Below, in pieces: positions 1-9,435 of a DNA stretch of 64,000 nt. The position numbers were made by a program, and so were the translations under genes. This DNA is from Yersinia aldovae ATCC 35236 (GTDB lineage: Bacteria > Pseudomonadota > Gammaproteobacteria > Enterobacterales > Enterobacteriaceae): NCBI RefSeq assembly GCF_000173735.1, contig NZ_ACCB01000001.1:207547-271546 (forward strand). The letters run 5' to 3'. Below the pieces are notes generated by a model. That model made no database searches. It saw only the letters and a list, made by a program, of their open reading frames with translations, and was not told the origin of the DNA. Within the stretch, counting starts at the first letter, position 1. Each line of letters begins with the position of its first letter.

Positions 1-894
1 AGAGAACGTATCAAATTTAATCTATTGCACTTTAATGCTGCATTTATATCAATCTCATCTTAAAAATTTGGTTTAAGGTCTATTTACTCCGCTTTATTGA
101 GCGGCCCGTATCGGATTTGATCAAATAAAACACGCTATTTGTTGTTAAAATGCTCACATCATTCTGTAGGGCTTGTGCGGAAATTATCTAGATGTTATTA
201 GTGATTATCGCCTAATGTATAGGTGTTTATCCTGCCAATGGCAATAATGTTAACTTTATGTTTTTTTTCGTGGTGGGTGGTGTTTCTCATGATTTTAAGT
301 TAAATGCTTTACGAAATATATCTATCTAAATCATATTGTTATGTCAGGTATTGTGCGTTGATGTACTTCAGCACTATAGTTAGAAATTATATTGAAAAGA
401 GAATTGCTTAACATTTCTGTAAAATTTATTGGCGTCAGATTTCGGCATCTGTTAGTTTTCGGGCAACTTTCTGATAAGAGATCTCTTGTCTTTTCAACAA
501 AAAATCTATCAAGTTCACTATTCTGGAATAGTTATTGCTAGTCGTTGTTAGCCACAAATTGGCCTTAAGCATTGAGAAAAACATCACAAATCTCGTAAAA
601 CGGGCGGTGATAAATACAAATAAAGTTTAAGCGGCGACTATCGGCAATAATTAGCACTATTCTGGGTTTATCATTTTCAGCAGCATCAATGATAGCCGTG
701 GTTCCGCCGGTGTTGAAATGGGCAGGCAATAGGGCTGTATAACAGGGTTGATAAAATGGTCTGATGTTTATACATGTGGGATGTTACGTAGTCGGATTCG
801 TTCCCCGAATAACGTAATTTACAAATACCTTTTAAAGGTGAAGCTTGCTCAGTCACTGGGCGATGCAATAATAAAAACTGGAGTGAATATAAGC
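1..894. other. AT-rich gene-free region upstream of oppA
   Basis: About 0.9 kb with no credible gene. It is rich in A and T with several T and A runs. An open frame runs into oppA from 748, but it lacks the signal peptide at its start and no family similarity was recognised in the extra residues. The region most likely holds the opp promoter and a long mRNA leader. In E. coli and Salmonella oppA translation is repressed by the sRNA GcvB, but I could not define a binding site here. Confidence 0.5.
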
Positions 895-2532
895 ATGACC
901 AACATCACAAAAAAAACTCTGCTGGCGGCAGGTATCGCTGCGGCAATGGGTATGATGGCCGTAGGGACTTCTTTTGCAGCCAATGTCCCTGCTGGCGTAC
1001 AACTGGCAGAAAAGCAGGTTCTGGTACGTAACAATGGCTCTGAACCACAATCACTGGATCCACATAAGATTGAAGGGGTGCCAGAATCCAATATATCTCG
1101 TGATTTGCTGGAAGGGTTGGTTATCAACGATCCTAATGGCAAAATTCTGCCCGGTGCGGCTGAACGTTGGGAAAACAAAGACTTTAAAGTCTGGACGTTC
1201 CATATTCGCAAAGATGCTAAATGGTCAAATGGTGACCCTGTAACGGCACAGGATTTCGTTTACAGTTGGCAGCGTCTGGCTGATCCTAAAACGGTATCTC
1301 CCTATTCCAGCTATGTGCAATATGCCCATATCGCTAATATCGACGATATTATTACCGGCAAAAAAGCCCCTGATACGCTGGGCGTAAAAGCGTTAGATGA
1401 TCATACTCTGGAAGTGACACTGACCGAACCGGTTCCTTATCTGGACAAACTGTTGGCCCACCCATCAATGTCTCCGGTTAACAAAACGGTGATTGAGAAG
1501 TTTAATGAGAAGTGGACGCAGCCACAAAACTTTGTCGGCAACGGCGCTTATAAGCTGAAAGATTGGGTGGTAAACGAACGTATTGTATTAGAACGTAGCC
1601 CAACCTATTGGGATAATGCGAAAACTGTCATCAACCAGGTCACCTACCTGCCAATTTCTTCTGAAGTGACGGACGTAAATCGCTATCGCAGCGGTGAAAT
1701 CGACATGACATATAACAACATGCCGATCGAGTTATTCCAGAAACTGAAAAAAGAGATCCCACAAGAAGTCCATGTTGATCCATATCTGTGTACTTATTAC
1801 TACGAAATTAACAACCAGAAAGCACCGTTTACCGATGCCCGTGTCCGTGAAGCATTGAAGCTAGGTATGGATCGCGACATTATTGTCAATAAAGTGAAGA
1901 ATCAAGGCGATCTGCCAGCCTACGGTTTCACGCCTCCGTATACCAGTGGCGCTGAGTTGACACCGCCAGAATGGTTTGGTTGGACGCAAGAGAAACGCAA
2001 TGAAGTGGCGAAGAAGCTGTTAGCTGACGCAGGCTACACTAAAGACAAGCCATTGACATTTAACCTGTTATACAACACTTCCGATCTGCATAAAAAACTG
2101 GCTATCGCGGCGGCATCGATCTGGAAGAAAAACCTGGGTGTTGACGTTAAGCTGGAAAATCAAGAGTGGAAAACCTTCCTTGATACCCGTCATCAGGGGA
2201 CTTTCGACGTCGCGCGTGCTGGCTGGTGTGCTGACTACAACGAACCCTCTTCATTCCTGAATATGATGCTATCCGACAGCAGCAATAACACCGTGCATTA
2301 TAAAAGCCCGGCGTTTGATAAGTTGATCAAAGACACACTGAAAGTAAAAACTGAAAAAGAGCGTGCCGGTTTGTATCAGCAAGCTGAAGTTCTGTTGGAT
2401 AAGGACTCTGCCATTGTACCGTTGTTCTACTACGTGAATGCGCGTCTTGTGAAACCTTATGTCGGTGGCTACACCGGTAAAGATCCGCTGGACAATATGC
2501 ACGTTAAAGATCTTTATATTATCAAGCATTAA
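895..2532 (+). CDS. oppA: Periplasmic oligopeptide-binding protein OppA
   Basis: This is the substrate-binding subunit of the oligopeptide ABC importer, which captures short peptides in the periplasm and delivers them to OppBC. The ATG at 895 gives 545 residues starting MTNITKKTLL, with a typical Sec signal peptide (basic start, hydrophobic core, cleavage near SFA-A at about residue 27). An upstream in-frame start at 748 would bury the signal, so it was not used. The mature protein has the SBP_bac_5 fold signature, including the SLDPHKIEG region and the WSNGDPVTAQDFVYSW segment. It is the first gene of oppABCDF and is followed by a strong hairpin, which fits higher expression of OppA than of the membrane subunits. 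Confidence 0.96.
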   Translation: MTNITKKTLLAAGIAAAMGMMAVGTSFAANVPAGVQLAEKQVLVRNNGSEPQSLDPHKIEGVPESNISRDLLEGLVINDPNGKILPGAAERWENKDFKVWTFHIRKDAKWSNGDPVTAQDFVYSWQRLADPKTVSPYSSYVQYAHIANIDDIITGKKAPDTLGVKALDDHTLEVTLTEPVPYLDKLLAHPSMSPVNKTVIEKFNEKWTQPQNFVGNGAYKLKDWVVNERIVLERSPTYWDNAKTVINQVTYLPISSEVTDVNRYRSGEIDMTYNNMPIELFQKLKKEIPQEVHVDPYLCTYYYEINNQKAPFTDARVREALKLGMDRDIIVNKVKNQGDLPAYGFTPPYTSGAELTPPEWFGWTQEKRNEVAKKLLADAGYTKDKPLTFNLLYNTSDLHKKLAIAAASIWKKNLGVDVKLENQEWKTFLDTRHQGTFDVARAGWCADYNEPSSFLNMMLSDSSNNTVHYKSPAFDKLIKDTLKVKTEKERAGLYQQAEVLLDKDSAIVPLFYYVNARLVKPYVGGYTGKDPLDNMHVKDLYIIKH

Positions 2533-2538
2533 TGTATT

Positions 2539-2570
2539 AGGGGCAGCCGCAAACGGGTGTGCTGCCCTTA
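2539..2570 (+). terminator. oppA-oppB intercistronic hairpin (partial terminator)
   Basis: An inverted repeat AGGGGCAGC / GCTGCCCTT (2539-2547 and 2561-2569) lies between the oppA stop and the oppB start and is followed by TATTG. It probably stabilises or partly terminates the oppA transcript, so that the binding protein is made in excess over the membrane complex. Confidence 0.6.
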
Positions 2571-2606
2571 TTGCTTGATAATTCAAAAAGGCTAAAGGTA
2601 CAGGCA

Positions 2607-3527
2607 ATGTTAAAATTTATTCTACGCCGCTGTCTGGAAGCGATTCCGACACTTTTTATTTTGATTACTATCTCATTCTTTATGATGCGTCTCGCACCCG
2701 GCAGCCCATTTACTGGCGAGCGTAATCTTCCACCCGAAGTCATGGCAAATATTGAGGCGAAATATCACCTCAACGATCCCATTTATAAGCAGTATTTCAA
2801 TTACTTGGGGCAATTGGCACAAGGTGATCTTGGGCCTTCATTTAAATATAAAGATTACACCGTCAATGAGTTAGTTGCTGCGTCATTTCCCGTCTCGGCA
2901 AAACTGGGTTTTGCCGCCTTTTTATTGGCGGTAGTATTAGGGGTGAGCGCGGGTGTTATTGCGGCGTTAAATCAAAATACCAAGTGGGACTATACGGTGA
3001 TGGGCTTTGCCATGACCGGTGTCGTTATCCCCAGTTTTGTGGTCGCGCCGTTATTGGTGCTGGTTTTCGCCATCCTATTAAAATGGTTGCCGGGGGGAGG
3101 CTGGAATGGTGGTGCGCCTAAATTCATTATTTTACCGATGGTAGCGCTGTCACTGGCTTATATCGCCAGCATTGCACGTATTACCCGTGGTTCAATGATT
3201 GAAGTTTTGCACTCCAATTTTATTCGTACTGCGCGAGCGAAGGGTTTACCACTGCGGGTTATCGTATTGCGCCACGCGTTAAAACCGGCATTGCTGCCCG
3301 TGCTGTCTTATATGGGACCCGCTTTTGTGGGTATTATCACCGGTTCAATGGTGATTGAGACTATCTTTGGTTTACCGGGGATTGGTCAGTTGTTCGTCAA
3401 CGGAGCGTTAAACCGCGATTACTCTCTGGTTCTGAGTTTGACCATTTTGGTCGGCGCTTTAACTATTTTATTTAATGCGATCGTGGATGTGTTGTATGCC
3501 GTCATCGATCCGAAAATCCGTTACTAG
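2607..3527 (+). CDS. oppB: Oligopeptide ABC transporter permease OppB
   Basis: This is an inner-membrane permease of the oligopeptide importer; it pairs with OppC to form the channel. The ATG at 2607 gives 306 residues, the same length as E. coli OppB, beginning MLKFILRRCLEAIPTLF with the first membrane helix. The EAA loop that contacts the ATPases is visible as the IEVLHSNFIRTARAKGLP segment. A further in-frame start 16 codons upstream falls inside the intercistronic hairpin and is unlikely. It lies 74 bp after oppA and 18 bp before oppC. Confidence 0.96.
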   Translation: MLKFILRRCLEAIPTLFILITISFFMMRLAPGSPFTGERNLPPEVMANIEAKYHLNDPIYKQYFNYLGQLAQGDLGPSFKYKDYTVNELVAASFPVSAKLGFAAFLLAVVLGVSAGVIAALNQNTKWDYTVMGFAMTGVVIPSFVVAPLLVLVFAILLKWLPGGGWNGGAPKFIILPMVALSLAYIASIARITRGSMIEVLHSNFIRTARAKGLPLRVIVLRHALKPALLPVLSYMGPAFVGIITGSMVIETIFGLPGIGQLFVNGALNRDYSLVLSLTILVGALTILFNAIVDVLYAVIDPKIRY

Positions 3528-3545
3528 CACTGGAGCACGCCAATT

Positions 3546-4451
3546 ATGTTGAGCAAAAAAAATAGCGAAGCTCTGGATGTTTTCAGTGAAAAGCTGGAAG
3601 TTGAAGGGCGTAGCCTTTGGCAGGATGCCCGCCGCCGTTTTGTCCATAACCGTGCGGCGATCACCAGTTTGGTGATCCTGATATTTATTACCTTATTTGT
3701 TATTGTGGCACCGATGTTAGCGCAATTTAGCTACGCAGATACGGATTGGGGCATGATGTCAGCCGCACCGGATATGGCCTCTGGCCATTATTTCGGTACT
3801 GATTCATCGGGCCGTGATTTGTTGGTTCGCGTGGCCATCGGCGGGCGCATCTCATTAATGGTGGGAGTCGCGGCGGCGTTGGTGGCCGTGGTTGTCGGCA
3901 CATTGTATGGCTCTTTATCCGGCTATCTTGGTGGCAAAATCGATTCACTGATGATGCGTCTACTGGAAATTCTCAACTCCTTCCCGTTTATGTTTTTCGT
4001 TATTCTGCTGGTCACCTTCTTCGGCCAAAATATTCTGCTGATATTCGTGGCGATCGGCATGGTTTCCTGGTTGGATATGGCGCGTATTGTGCGCGGGCAG
4101 ACATTAAGCCTGAAACGCAAAGAATTTATTGAAGCGGCGCTGGTGGGCGGTGTTTCCACGCGCAATATCGTATTACGCCACATCGTACCGAACGTATTGG
4201 GCGTGGTGGTGGTTTACGCCTCTTTATTGGTTCCCAGTATGATCTTGTTTGAATCTTTCCTAAGTTTCCTTGGGTTAGGGACTCAGGAGCCGCTGAGTAG
4301 CTGGGGGGCGTTGTTGAGCGATGGTGCTAACTCAATGGAAGTCTCGCCGTGGTTGCTGATGTTTCCTGCCGGTTTCCTGGTCGTGACGCTGTTTTGTTTT
4401 AACTTTATCGGCGATGGCTTGCGTGATGCCCTCGATCCGAAAGATCGCTGA
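3546..4451 (+). CDS. oppC: Oligopeptide ABC transporter permease OppC
   Basis: This is the second inner-membrane permease of the Opp importer, 301 residues. It has the long cytoplasmic N-terminal segment typical of OppC/DppC proteins before the first helix (about residues 40-62). The EAA loop appears as the [21 protein letters not shown] region near residue 195. It sits between oppB and oppD with 11-18 bp gaps, consistent with one transcript. Confidence 0.96.
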   Translation: MLSKKNSEALDVFSEKLEVEGRSLWQDARRRFVHNRAAITSLVILIFITLFVIVAPMLAQFSYADTDWGMMSAAPDMASGHYFGTDSSGRDLLVRVAIGGRISLMVGVAAALVAVVVGTLYGSLSGYLGGKIDSLMMRLLEILNSFPFMFFVILLVTFFGQNILLIFVAIGMVSWLDMARIVRGQTLSLKRKEFIEAALVGGVSTRNIVLRHIVPNVLGVVVVYASLLVPSMILFESFLSFLGLGTQEPLSSWGALLSDGANSMEVSPWLLMFPAGFLVVTLFCFNFIGDGLRDALDPKDR

Positions 4452-4462
4452 GGAGTAGCACT

Positions 4463-5482
4463 ATGACGACTATTGATAATCAGTCTGCTGTTCAGCCATC
4501 GGCGCTGTCGGAGCAAAAAATACTGTTGGATGTGAAAGATTTGACCGTCACATTCGGCACACCCGATGGTGATGTGACTGCGGTTAACGCACTCAATTTT
4601 GACCTGCGTGCTGGCGAAACACTGGGCATTGTGGGGGAATCTGGCTCGGGTAAATCACAAACGGCATTCGCTTTAATGGGGCTGCTGGCCAGTAATGGTC
4701 GCATCGGTGGCTCCGCGAAATTTAATGGCCGTGAGATCCTAAACCTGCCTGAGAAGCAATTGAACCGTTTGCGGGCGGAAGAAATTTCGATGATTTTCCA
4801 AGACCCGATGACGTCACTAAACCCCTATATGCGGGTGGGTGAGCAGCTCATGGAAGTGCTGCAACTGCATAAAAAGATGAGCAAAAGTGAGGCGTTCGAA
4901 GAGTCGATTCGGATGTTGGATGCGGTAAAAATGCCCGAAGCGCGCAAACGGATGCGTATGTACCCCCATGAATTTTCAGGGGGAATGCGTCAGCGAGTCA
5001 TGATTGCAATGGCACTATTGTGCCGCCCGAAATTATTGATTGCCGATGAACCGACAACTGCGCTGGACGTAACAGTTCAGGCACAAATCATGACTTTGCT
5101 GAATGAATTGAAAAGTGAATTCAATACCGCGATCATTATGATCACCCATGACCTTGGCGTTGTGGCCGGTATCTGTAATAAAGTTTTGGTGATGTATGCC
5201 GGGCGAACTATGGAATACGGTCAGGCCCGTGATGTGTTTTATCAACCAAGCCACCCGTATTCTATTGGCCTGTTGAATGCTGTTCCTCGCCTTGATGCTG
5301 AAGGTGAATCTCTAATGACTATTCCAGGCAATCCGCCGAATTTACTGCGCTTACCCAAAGGTTGCCCGTTCCAGCCGCGTTGCCAATTCGCAATGGATCG
5401 CTGTTCTACAGCACCTGAGTTGGAGCACTTTGGTGAAGGCCGTTTACGTGCCTGTTTTAAGCCAGTAGGGGAATTAGTATGA
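4463..5482 (+). CDS. oppD: Oligopeptide ABC transporter ATPase OppD
   Basis: This is one of the two ATPases that power oligopeptide import. The 339-residue protein has a Walker A motif GESGSGKS, the signature FSGGMRQR and Walker [13 protein letters not shown], followed by the ITHDLGVV switch histidine. The C-terminal tail carries the [14 protein letters not shown] cysteines that bind a [4Fe-4S] cluster in OppD/DppD-type ATPases. Its end overlaps the oppF start by 4 bp (ATGA), which suggests translational coupling. Confidence 0.96.
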   Translation: MTTIDNQSAVQPSALSEQKILLDVKDLTVTFGTPDGDVTAVNALNFDLRAGETLGIVGESGSGKSQTAFALMGLLASNGRIGGSAKFNGREILNLPEKQLNRLRAEEISMIFQDPMTSLNPYMRVGEQLMEVLQLHKKMSKSEAFEESIRMLDAVKMPEARKRMRMYPHEFSGGMRQRVMIAMALLCRPKLLIADEPTTALDVTVQAQIMTLLNELKSEFNTAIIMITHDLGVVAGICNKVLVMYAGRTMEYGQARDVFYQPSHPYSIGLLNAVPRLDAEGESLMTIPGNPPNLLRLPKGCPFQPRCQFAMDRCSTAPELEHFGEGRLRACFKPVGELV

Positions 5483-6480
5483 ATGCCATAACAGATAAGA
5501 AAGTATTATTGGAAGTGGCTGACTTGAAAGTCCATTTTGATATTCAGGATGGTAAACAGTGGTTTTGGCAACCCTCAAAAACCCTAAAAGCGGTTGATGG
5601 TGTCACCCTGCGGCTGTATGAGGGTGAGACTTTAGGTGTGGTGGGTGAGTCCGGCTGTGGTAAATCAACCTTTGCTCGCGCCATCATCGGCCTGGTCAAA
5701 GCCTCTGGCGGCAGTGTCTCGTGGTTAGGCAAAGACCTGCTCAACATGAGCAAAGCTGAGTGGCGCGCAACGCGTAGTGACATTCAGATGATATTCCAGG
5801 ACCCGCTGGCATCATTAAACCCGCGTATGACTATTGGCGAAATTATTGCTGAGCCATTACACACTTATCACCCCAAAATGTCACGGCAGGAAGTCAAAGA
5901 TAAAGTTAAAGCCATGATGTTAAAGGTGGGATTATTACCTAACCTAATCAACCGTTATCCTCATGAGTTTTCCGGAGGGCAGTGCCAACGTATCGGTATT
6001 GCTCGCGCGCTGATTCTTGAGCCTAAACTGGTGATTTGTGATGAGCCGGTTTCCGCGCTGGATGTGTCAATTCAGGCGCAGGTCGTTAACTTATTGCAGC
6101 AATTGCAGCGCGAAATGGGGTTGTCACTGATTTTTATTGCCCACGATCTGGCGGTGGTAAAGCACATCTCTGATCGGGTATTGGTGATGTATTTGGGCCA
6201 TGCGGTGGAGTTGGGAACCTATGATGAGGTTTATCACAACCCGCAGCACCCTTATACCAAAGCGTTAATGTCTGCGGTACCAATCCCCGATCCGGACAAA
6301 GAAAGGGCTAAAGTCATTCAGTTGCTGGAAGGGGAGCTACCTTCGCCGATTAACCCACCATCAGGCTGTGTATTCCGCACTCGTTGCCCGATTGCCGGGC
6401 CAGAATGTGCGAAAACGCGCCCACTGCTGGAGGGCAGTTTCCGACACGCGGTTTCATGTCTGAAAGTTGATCCGCTGTAA
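5479..6480 (+). CDS. oppF: Oligopeptide ABC transporter ATPase OppF
   Basis: This is the second ATPase of the Opp importer, 333 residues. It shows Walker A GESGCGKS, signature FSGGQCQR, Walker [13 protein letters not shown] and a C-terminal [14 protein letters not shown] cysteine cluster. It overlaps oppD by 4 bp and closes the oppABCDF operon. The IS3-family element begins only 60 bp downstream, so any native opp terminator may have been displaced. Confidence 0.96.
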   Translation: MNAITDKKVLLEVADLKVHFDIQDGKQWFWQPSKTLKAVDGVTLRLYEGETLGVVGESGCGKSTFARAIIGLVKASGGSVSWLGKDLLNMSKAEWRATRSDIQMIFQDPLASLNPRMTIGEIIAEPLHTYHPKMSRQEVKDKVKAMMLKVGLLPNLINRYPHEFSGGQCQRIGIARALILEPKLVICDEPVSALDVSIQAQVVNLLQQLQREMGLSLIFIAHDLAVVKHISDRVLVMYLGHAVELGTYDEVYHNPQHPYTKALMSAVPIPDPDKERAKVIQLLEGELPSPINPPSGCVFRTRCPIAGPECAKTRPLLEGSFRHAVSCLKVDPL

Positions 6481-6591
6481 TATGATGGTGTCGCTTCACC
6501 CAACGTTGCGTATCGAATAGCAAAAAGCCACTGGCCTTATTGAACTGCACCCCAAATGTTGGACACTCAATAAAGTAAGGTGCTTTTTTTT

Positions 6592-7101
6592 ATGAGTAAA
6601 TACTCTCTCAATTTCAAGTTACGGGTCGTGCAACACTATCTTTCCGGACTGGAGGGACAAAAAGCGACAGCCAAACGATTTGGCATTGATCACAGTGCGG
6701 TCCGTAAGTGGTCCAGTGCGTGGAAACTTCATGGTGAGGCAGGACTGACGACAAAACCTGGCCACTATCCTCCAACCTTTAAGGAAGCCGTTATTCTGTA
6801 TATGCGCGACCATCTTCTTTCCGCACGTGTGTTTAATATTCCTGCATTCACCTCTGTTTGCCTGTGGGAACGCCTGTATAATGAAGGGGGTCTGGAAGCC
6901 CTCAGAAATAGCCGCCGCGGGAGAAAAAGGATGTCAGAATTAACCGGAAAACACCCTAAAAAAAACACAACATCCTCTCTTTGTCCAGATGAACGGGAAG
7001 AGCTGGAACAACTTCGTGTTGAGGTGGCTTATCTAAAAAAGTTGCAGGCCTTACTCAGTCAAAAAAACACGCCAGAGCATGGTACAAAGCGCAAGCCGTG
7101 A
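6592..7101 (+). CDS. IS3-family transposase OrfA (InsJ-like)
   Basis: This is the 169-residue DNA-binding OrfA of an IS150-group element. It contains two helix-turn-helix-like segments (about residues 5-55, with KRFGIDHSAVRKWSSAWKLHGEAGL, and about 60-110) and a C-terminal leucine-zipper region ending in VAYLKKLQALL. The ATG at 6592 was chosen over an upstream in-frame start because the family begins at this point. A slippery A-AAA-AAG heptamer at 7035-7041, the same motif and position used by IS150, would shift ribosomes -1 into orfB. Confidence 0.88.
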   Translation: MSKYSLNFKLRVVQHYLSGLEGQKATAKRFGIDHSAVRKWSSAWKLHGEAGLTTKPGHYPPTFKEAVILYMRDHLLSARVFNIPAFTSVCLWERLYNEGGLEALRNSRRGRKRMSELTGKHPKKNTTSSLCPDEREELEQLRVEVAYLKKLQALLSQKNTPEHGTKRKP

Positions 7102-7685
7102 ATGAGTTAAGGCAATAATATTCGCAGCCCCGTCTGCTGAGGGCCGCAGAGCTAGCCAGAAGCACGTTCTACTGGCAGTTATCTTCATGCAAAAAACCAA
7201 ATAAATATGCGGATGATAAGCGACGGATTACGACACTGTTCCATCAGCATAGAGGTCGATATGGATACCGCAGGATCACGCTTGCCTGTTGCAGGGCTGG
7301 CACGCCGCTTAACCATAAAACTGTTCAGAGGTTAATGCAGGAGTTACAGTTAACTTCCTGTATTAGAAGAAAGAAATATAACTCTTATAAAGGTCGATAT
7401 GGAAAAGCAGCCGATAATATCCTGAGCCGTCAGTTCAGTGCGGATAAACCTAATCAGAAATGGGTAACGGATGTTACTGAGTTCAAAATTAGCGGAGAGA
7501 AACTGTATTTATCACCGGTACTTGATCTCTATAATGGTGAGATAATCGCGTATCAGATGGAGTCACGCCCACATCTGTCAATGGTGGAGAATATGCTGTC
7601 AAAGGCCTTATCAATACTGAGTGAAAATGAATATCCGCTGATACATTCAGATCAAGGCTGGCAATATCAAATGGCACAGTACCAG
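7041..7685 (+). pseudogene. IS3-family transposase OrfB, 5' part (broken)
   Basis: Read in the -1 frame after the slippery heptamer, this encodes the N-terminal and central parts of the DDE transposase, including RGRYGYRRIT, WVTDVTEFK (first catalytic Asp) and HSDQGWQYQ (second catalytic Asp). It is disabled twice. A TAA stop at 7116-7118 lies in the linker (NELRQ-stop-YSQPRLL), and the frame is cut at about 7685 by the IS110-family insertion. The part carrying the catalytic Glu lies beyond the insertion, at 9184-9435. Confidence 0.88.
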
Positions 7686-7698
7686 ATATAGTCATTCG

Positions 7699-7885
7699 CA
7701 CCCTGAGAGTTACACTTTTAAGTGATTCAGGGTATGCGCTTACTGGTTACGAATATTGTGCCAGAATCATGTGATTTGATGATTGCCGCTTTGCTTTCGA
7801 GCCAGTAAGTGCTCCACGTTCGCTAACGAATACTCAGGGCATGCAGAAAAACTGCTGACTATATTTCTTTCGAAGAACGTGGAAT
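7699..7885 (+). ncRNA. Predicted IS110 bridge RNA
   Basis: The noncoding left end can fold in the order known for IS110 bridge RNAs. A 5' hairpin is formed by CCCTGA/TCAGGG with inner CACTT/AAGTG (7701-7732). An 11-bp stem, 7736-7746 with 7802-7812 (one G-U pair), encloses a first loop. A 9-bp stem, 7813-7821 with 7875-7883, encloses a second. Loop 1 has GTGCCAGA (7758-7765), like the left target GTACCAGA, and GCCGCTT (7785-7791), complementary to the right target AAGCGGC (9184-9190). Loop 2 has CTCAGGGCATG (7833-7843), like the element's right end, and TGACTATAT (7856-7864), complementary to its left tip ATATAGTCA. RNA ends are inferred. Confidence 0.8.
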
Positions 7886-7917
7886 GCATACCAATCCCCG
7901 ATAAAAAGGAGTTGGTC

Positions 7918-9156
7918 ATGACTACGATAGATCAGTTTGCTGCCCATGTTGGTTTGGACTGGGCGGATAAAAAACACGATGTCTGCGTTCAGTTTAAAAA
8001 CGGTGAGCGTATATTCTATGTGGTTGAACACACTCCGGAAGCGCTTGATATCTGGCTCAGCGAGTTGCACCAGAAGGTGAAAGGCAGGATCGCGATCGCC
8101 CTTGAGCTGAAGAAAGGCCCGGTGGTGTATGCTCTCCAGAAGTACCCATTTGTCACGGTTTTTCCTGTGCACGCGTTGTCACTGGCCCGCTATCGGCAGA
8201 CCTTTTGGCCAAGTGGTGCGAAGGATGATCCACAGGATGCTGAGTTAGCATTAGAGCTAATGTTACGCTATCCCCAAAAGATAAAAGCCATAGAACCCGA
8301 CAATGCGGATATCCGGTTACTTCAACAATTAGTTGAGCAGCGTCGACTGCTGGTCGAAGACAAACGCCGTTTTGTGAATCGTCTCATCAACACGCTTAAG
8401 CAGTATTATCCTCAGCCCCTGGAATGGTTCTCGCATCGGGACAGTTCTCTGTTCTGCGAGCTAATAATCCGCTGGCCCAGTCTGCAACAACTCAAGCGGG
8501 CCCGGAGCGATACCATCCGTCATTTTATGAACGCTAAAGGTGGTCCTGCTGTTGCATATACAGAGCAGCGGGTCGCAAGCATTGCCATCGCTATTCCCCT
8601 AACCACCGATAAAAGTGTCATCGAGGCGAACGCGCTAATGGCAACAGCACTTGCATCGCAAATCAAACTGGTAGGTGACCTCATCAGAACCTACGACGAG
8701 CGAATCGAATCGTTATTCAATACTCTTCCGGATGCAGACCTGTTCAAATCCCTTCCGGGCATGGGACCATGTATGGGCCCGCGAATGCTTGCAGCACTGG
8801 GTGATAACCGCAACCGCTTCAACAGTGCAGAGGAAATACAAAACTACGCTGGCATTGCACCAGTAACCGAACGAAGTGGCCAGAAATCCTGGGTACACTG
8901 GCGTTGGCAGTGTGCGAAGTTCGTCAGGCAGACCTTTGTCGAATGGGCTGCCAAGACGGTAAACTCCTCATACTGGGCCAAGCTGTATTATCAGGGGCTG
9001 CGAGAAAAAGGAAAATCTCATCAGTCAGCGATCCGGGCTCTGGCATTCAAATGGATAAGGATAATTTACTGCTGCTGGAAGACCAGAACCCAGTACGACG
9101 AAGCAAAATATTTGCTGGCTCTCGAGGCGCGACACTCGCCCTTATTGATGCCGTAA
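7918..9156 (+). CDS. IS110-family transposase (DEDD/Tnp_20 recombinase)
   Basis: This is the 412-residue recombinase of an IS110 element. The N-terminal RuvC-like domain has the DEDD residues D14 (HVGLDWADKKHD), E63 (ALELKKG), D104 and D107 (KDDPQDAEL). The C-terminal Tnp_20 domain begins near LPGMGPCMGPR (about residue 279) and holds the probable nucleophile Ser320 in ERSGQKSW. The ATG at 7918 follows an AAGGAG ribosome-binding site and begins MTTIDQF; an upstream frame from 7783 runs through the predicted bridge RNA and was rejected. Known IS110 recombinases use a bridge RNA to choose target and donor. The gene appears intact. Confidence 0.9.
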   Translation: MTTIDQFAAHVGLDWADKKHDVCVQFKNGERIFYVVEHTPEALDIWLSELHQKVKGRIAIALELKKGPVVYALQKYPFVTVFPVHALSLARYRQTFWPSGAKDDPQDAELALELMLRYPQKIKAIEPDNADIRLLQQLVEQRRLLVEDKRRFVNRLINTLKQYYPQPLEWFSHRDSSLFCELIIRWPSLQQLKRARSDTIRHFMNAKGGPAVAYTEQRVASIAIAIPLTTDKSVIEANALMATALASQIKLVGDLIRTYDERIESLFNTLPDADLFKSLPGMGPCMGPRMLAALGDNRNRFNSAEEIQNYAGIAPVTERSGQKSWVHWRWQCAKFVRQTFVEWAAKTVNSSYWAKLYYQGLREKGKSHQSAIRALAFKWIRIIYCCWKTRTQYDEAKYLLALEARHSPLLMP

Positions 9157-9183
9157 AAAGCTTGTCGAATGCCTCAGGGCGTG

Positions 9184-9435
9184 AAGCGGCTGAAAGAAGC
9201 GGGTCTGACGCAAAGTATGTCCAGAAAAGGGAACTGTCTTGATAACGCGGTAATAGAAAGCTTCTTCGGGACACTGAAATCGGAATGCCTGTATCTTGAT
9301 GATTATAAAAATATCGGTGAGTTACGAATTGCAATCGATGAGTATATTCACTATTACAACCATGAAAGAATAAAACAGAAGCTAAAAGGCCTGAGTCCGG
9401 TAGAGTATCGAACTCAGGCCCAGATAGCCACCTGA
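9184..9435 (+). pseudogene. IS3-family transposase OrfB, 3' part
   Basis: The C-terminal remainder of the DDE transposase resumes at [34 protein letters not shown]. It includes the catalytic Glu (IESFFG) and the [20 protein letters not shown] motif, and ends with TGA at 9433-9435. It joins in frame with the part ending at 7685 when the IS110 element is removed. Alone it cannot make an active transposase. Confidence 0.88.

Larger units (their letters stand above)
7686..9183 (+). mobile_element. IS110-family insertion sequence inside IS3 orfB
   Basis: About 1.5 kb interrupts orfB between the Gln of WQYQMAQYQ and the Lys of [11 protein letters not shown]; removing 7686-9183 restores a continuous orfB frame across the junction. 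There are no obvious long terminal inverted repeats, as is usual for IS110. A GA dinucleotide occurs at both junctions (7685-7686 and 9183-9184) and may be the recombination core. The 5' noncoding end is long (about 232 bp) and the 3' one short (about 27 bp), the arrangement of the IS110 rather than the IS1111 subgroup. Confidence 0.88.

Noticed and set aside
7783..7917. N-terminal extension of the IS110 transposase reading frame
   Set aside because: It runs through the predicted bridge RNA loops, and a good ribosome-binding site precedes the ATG at 7918, where the family normally starts.
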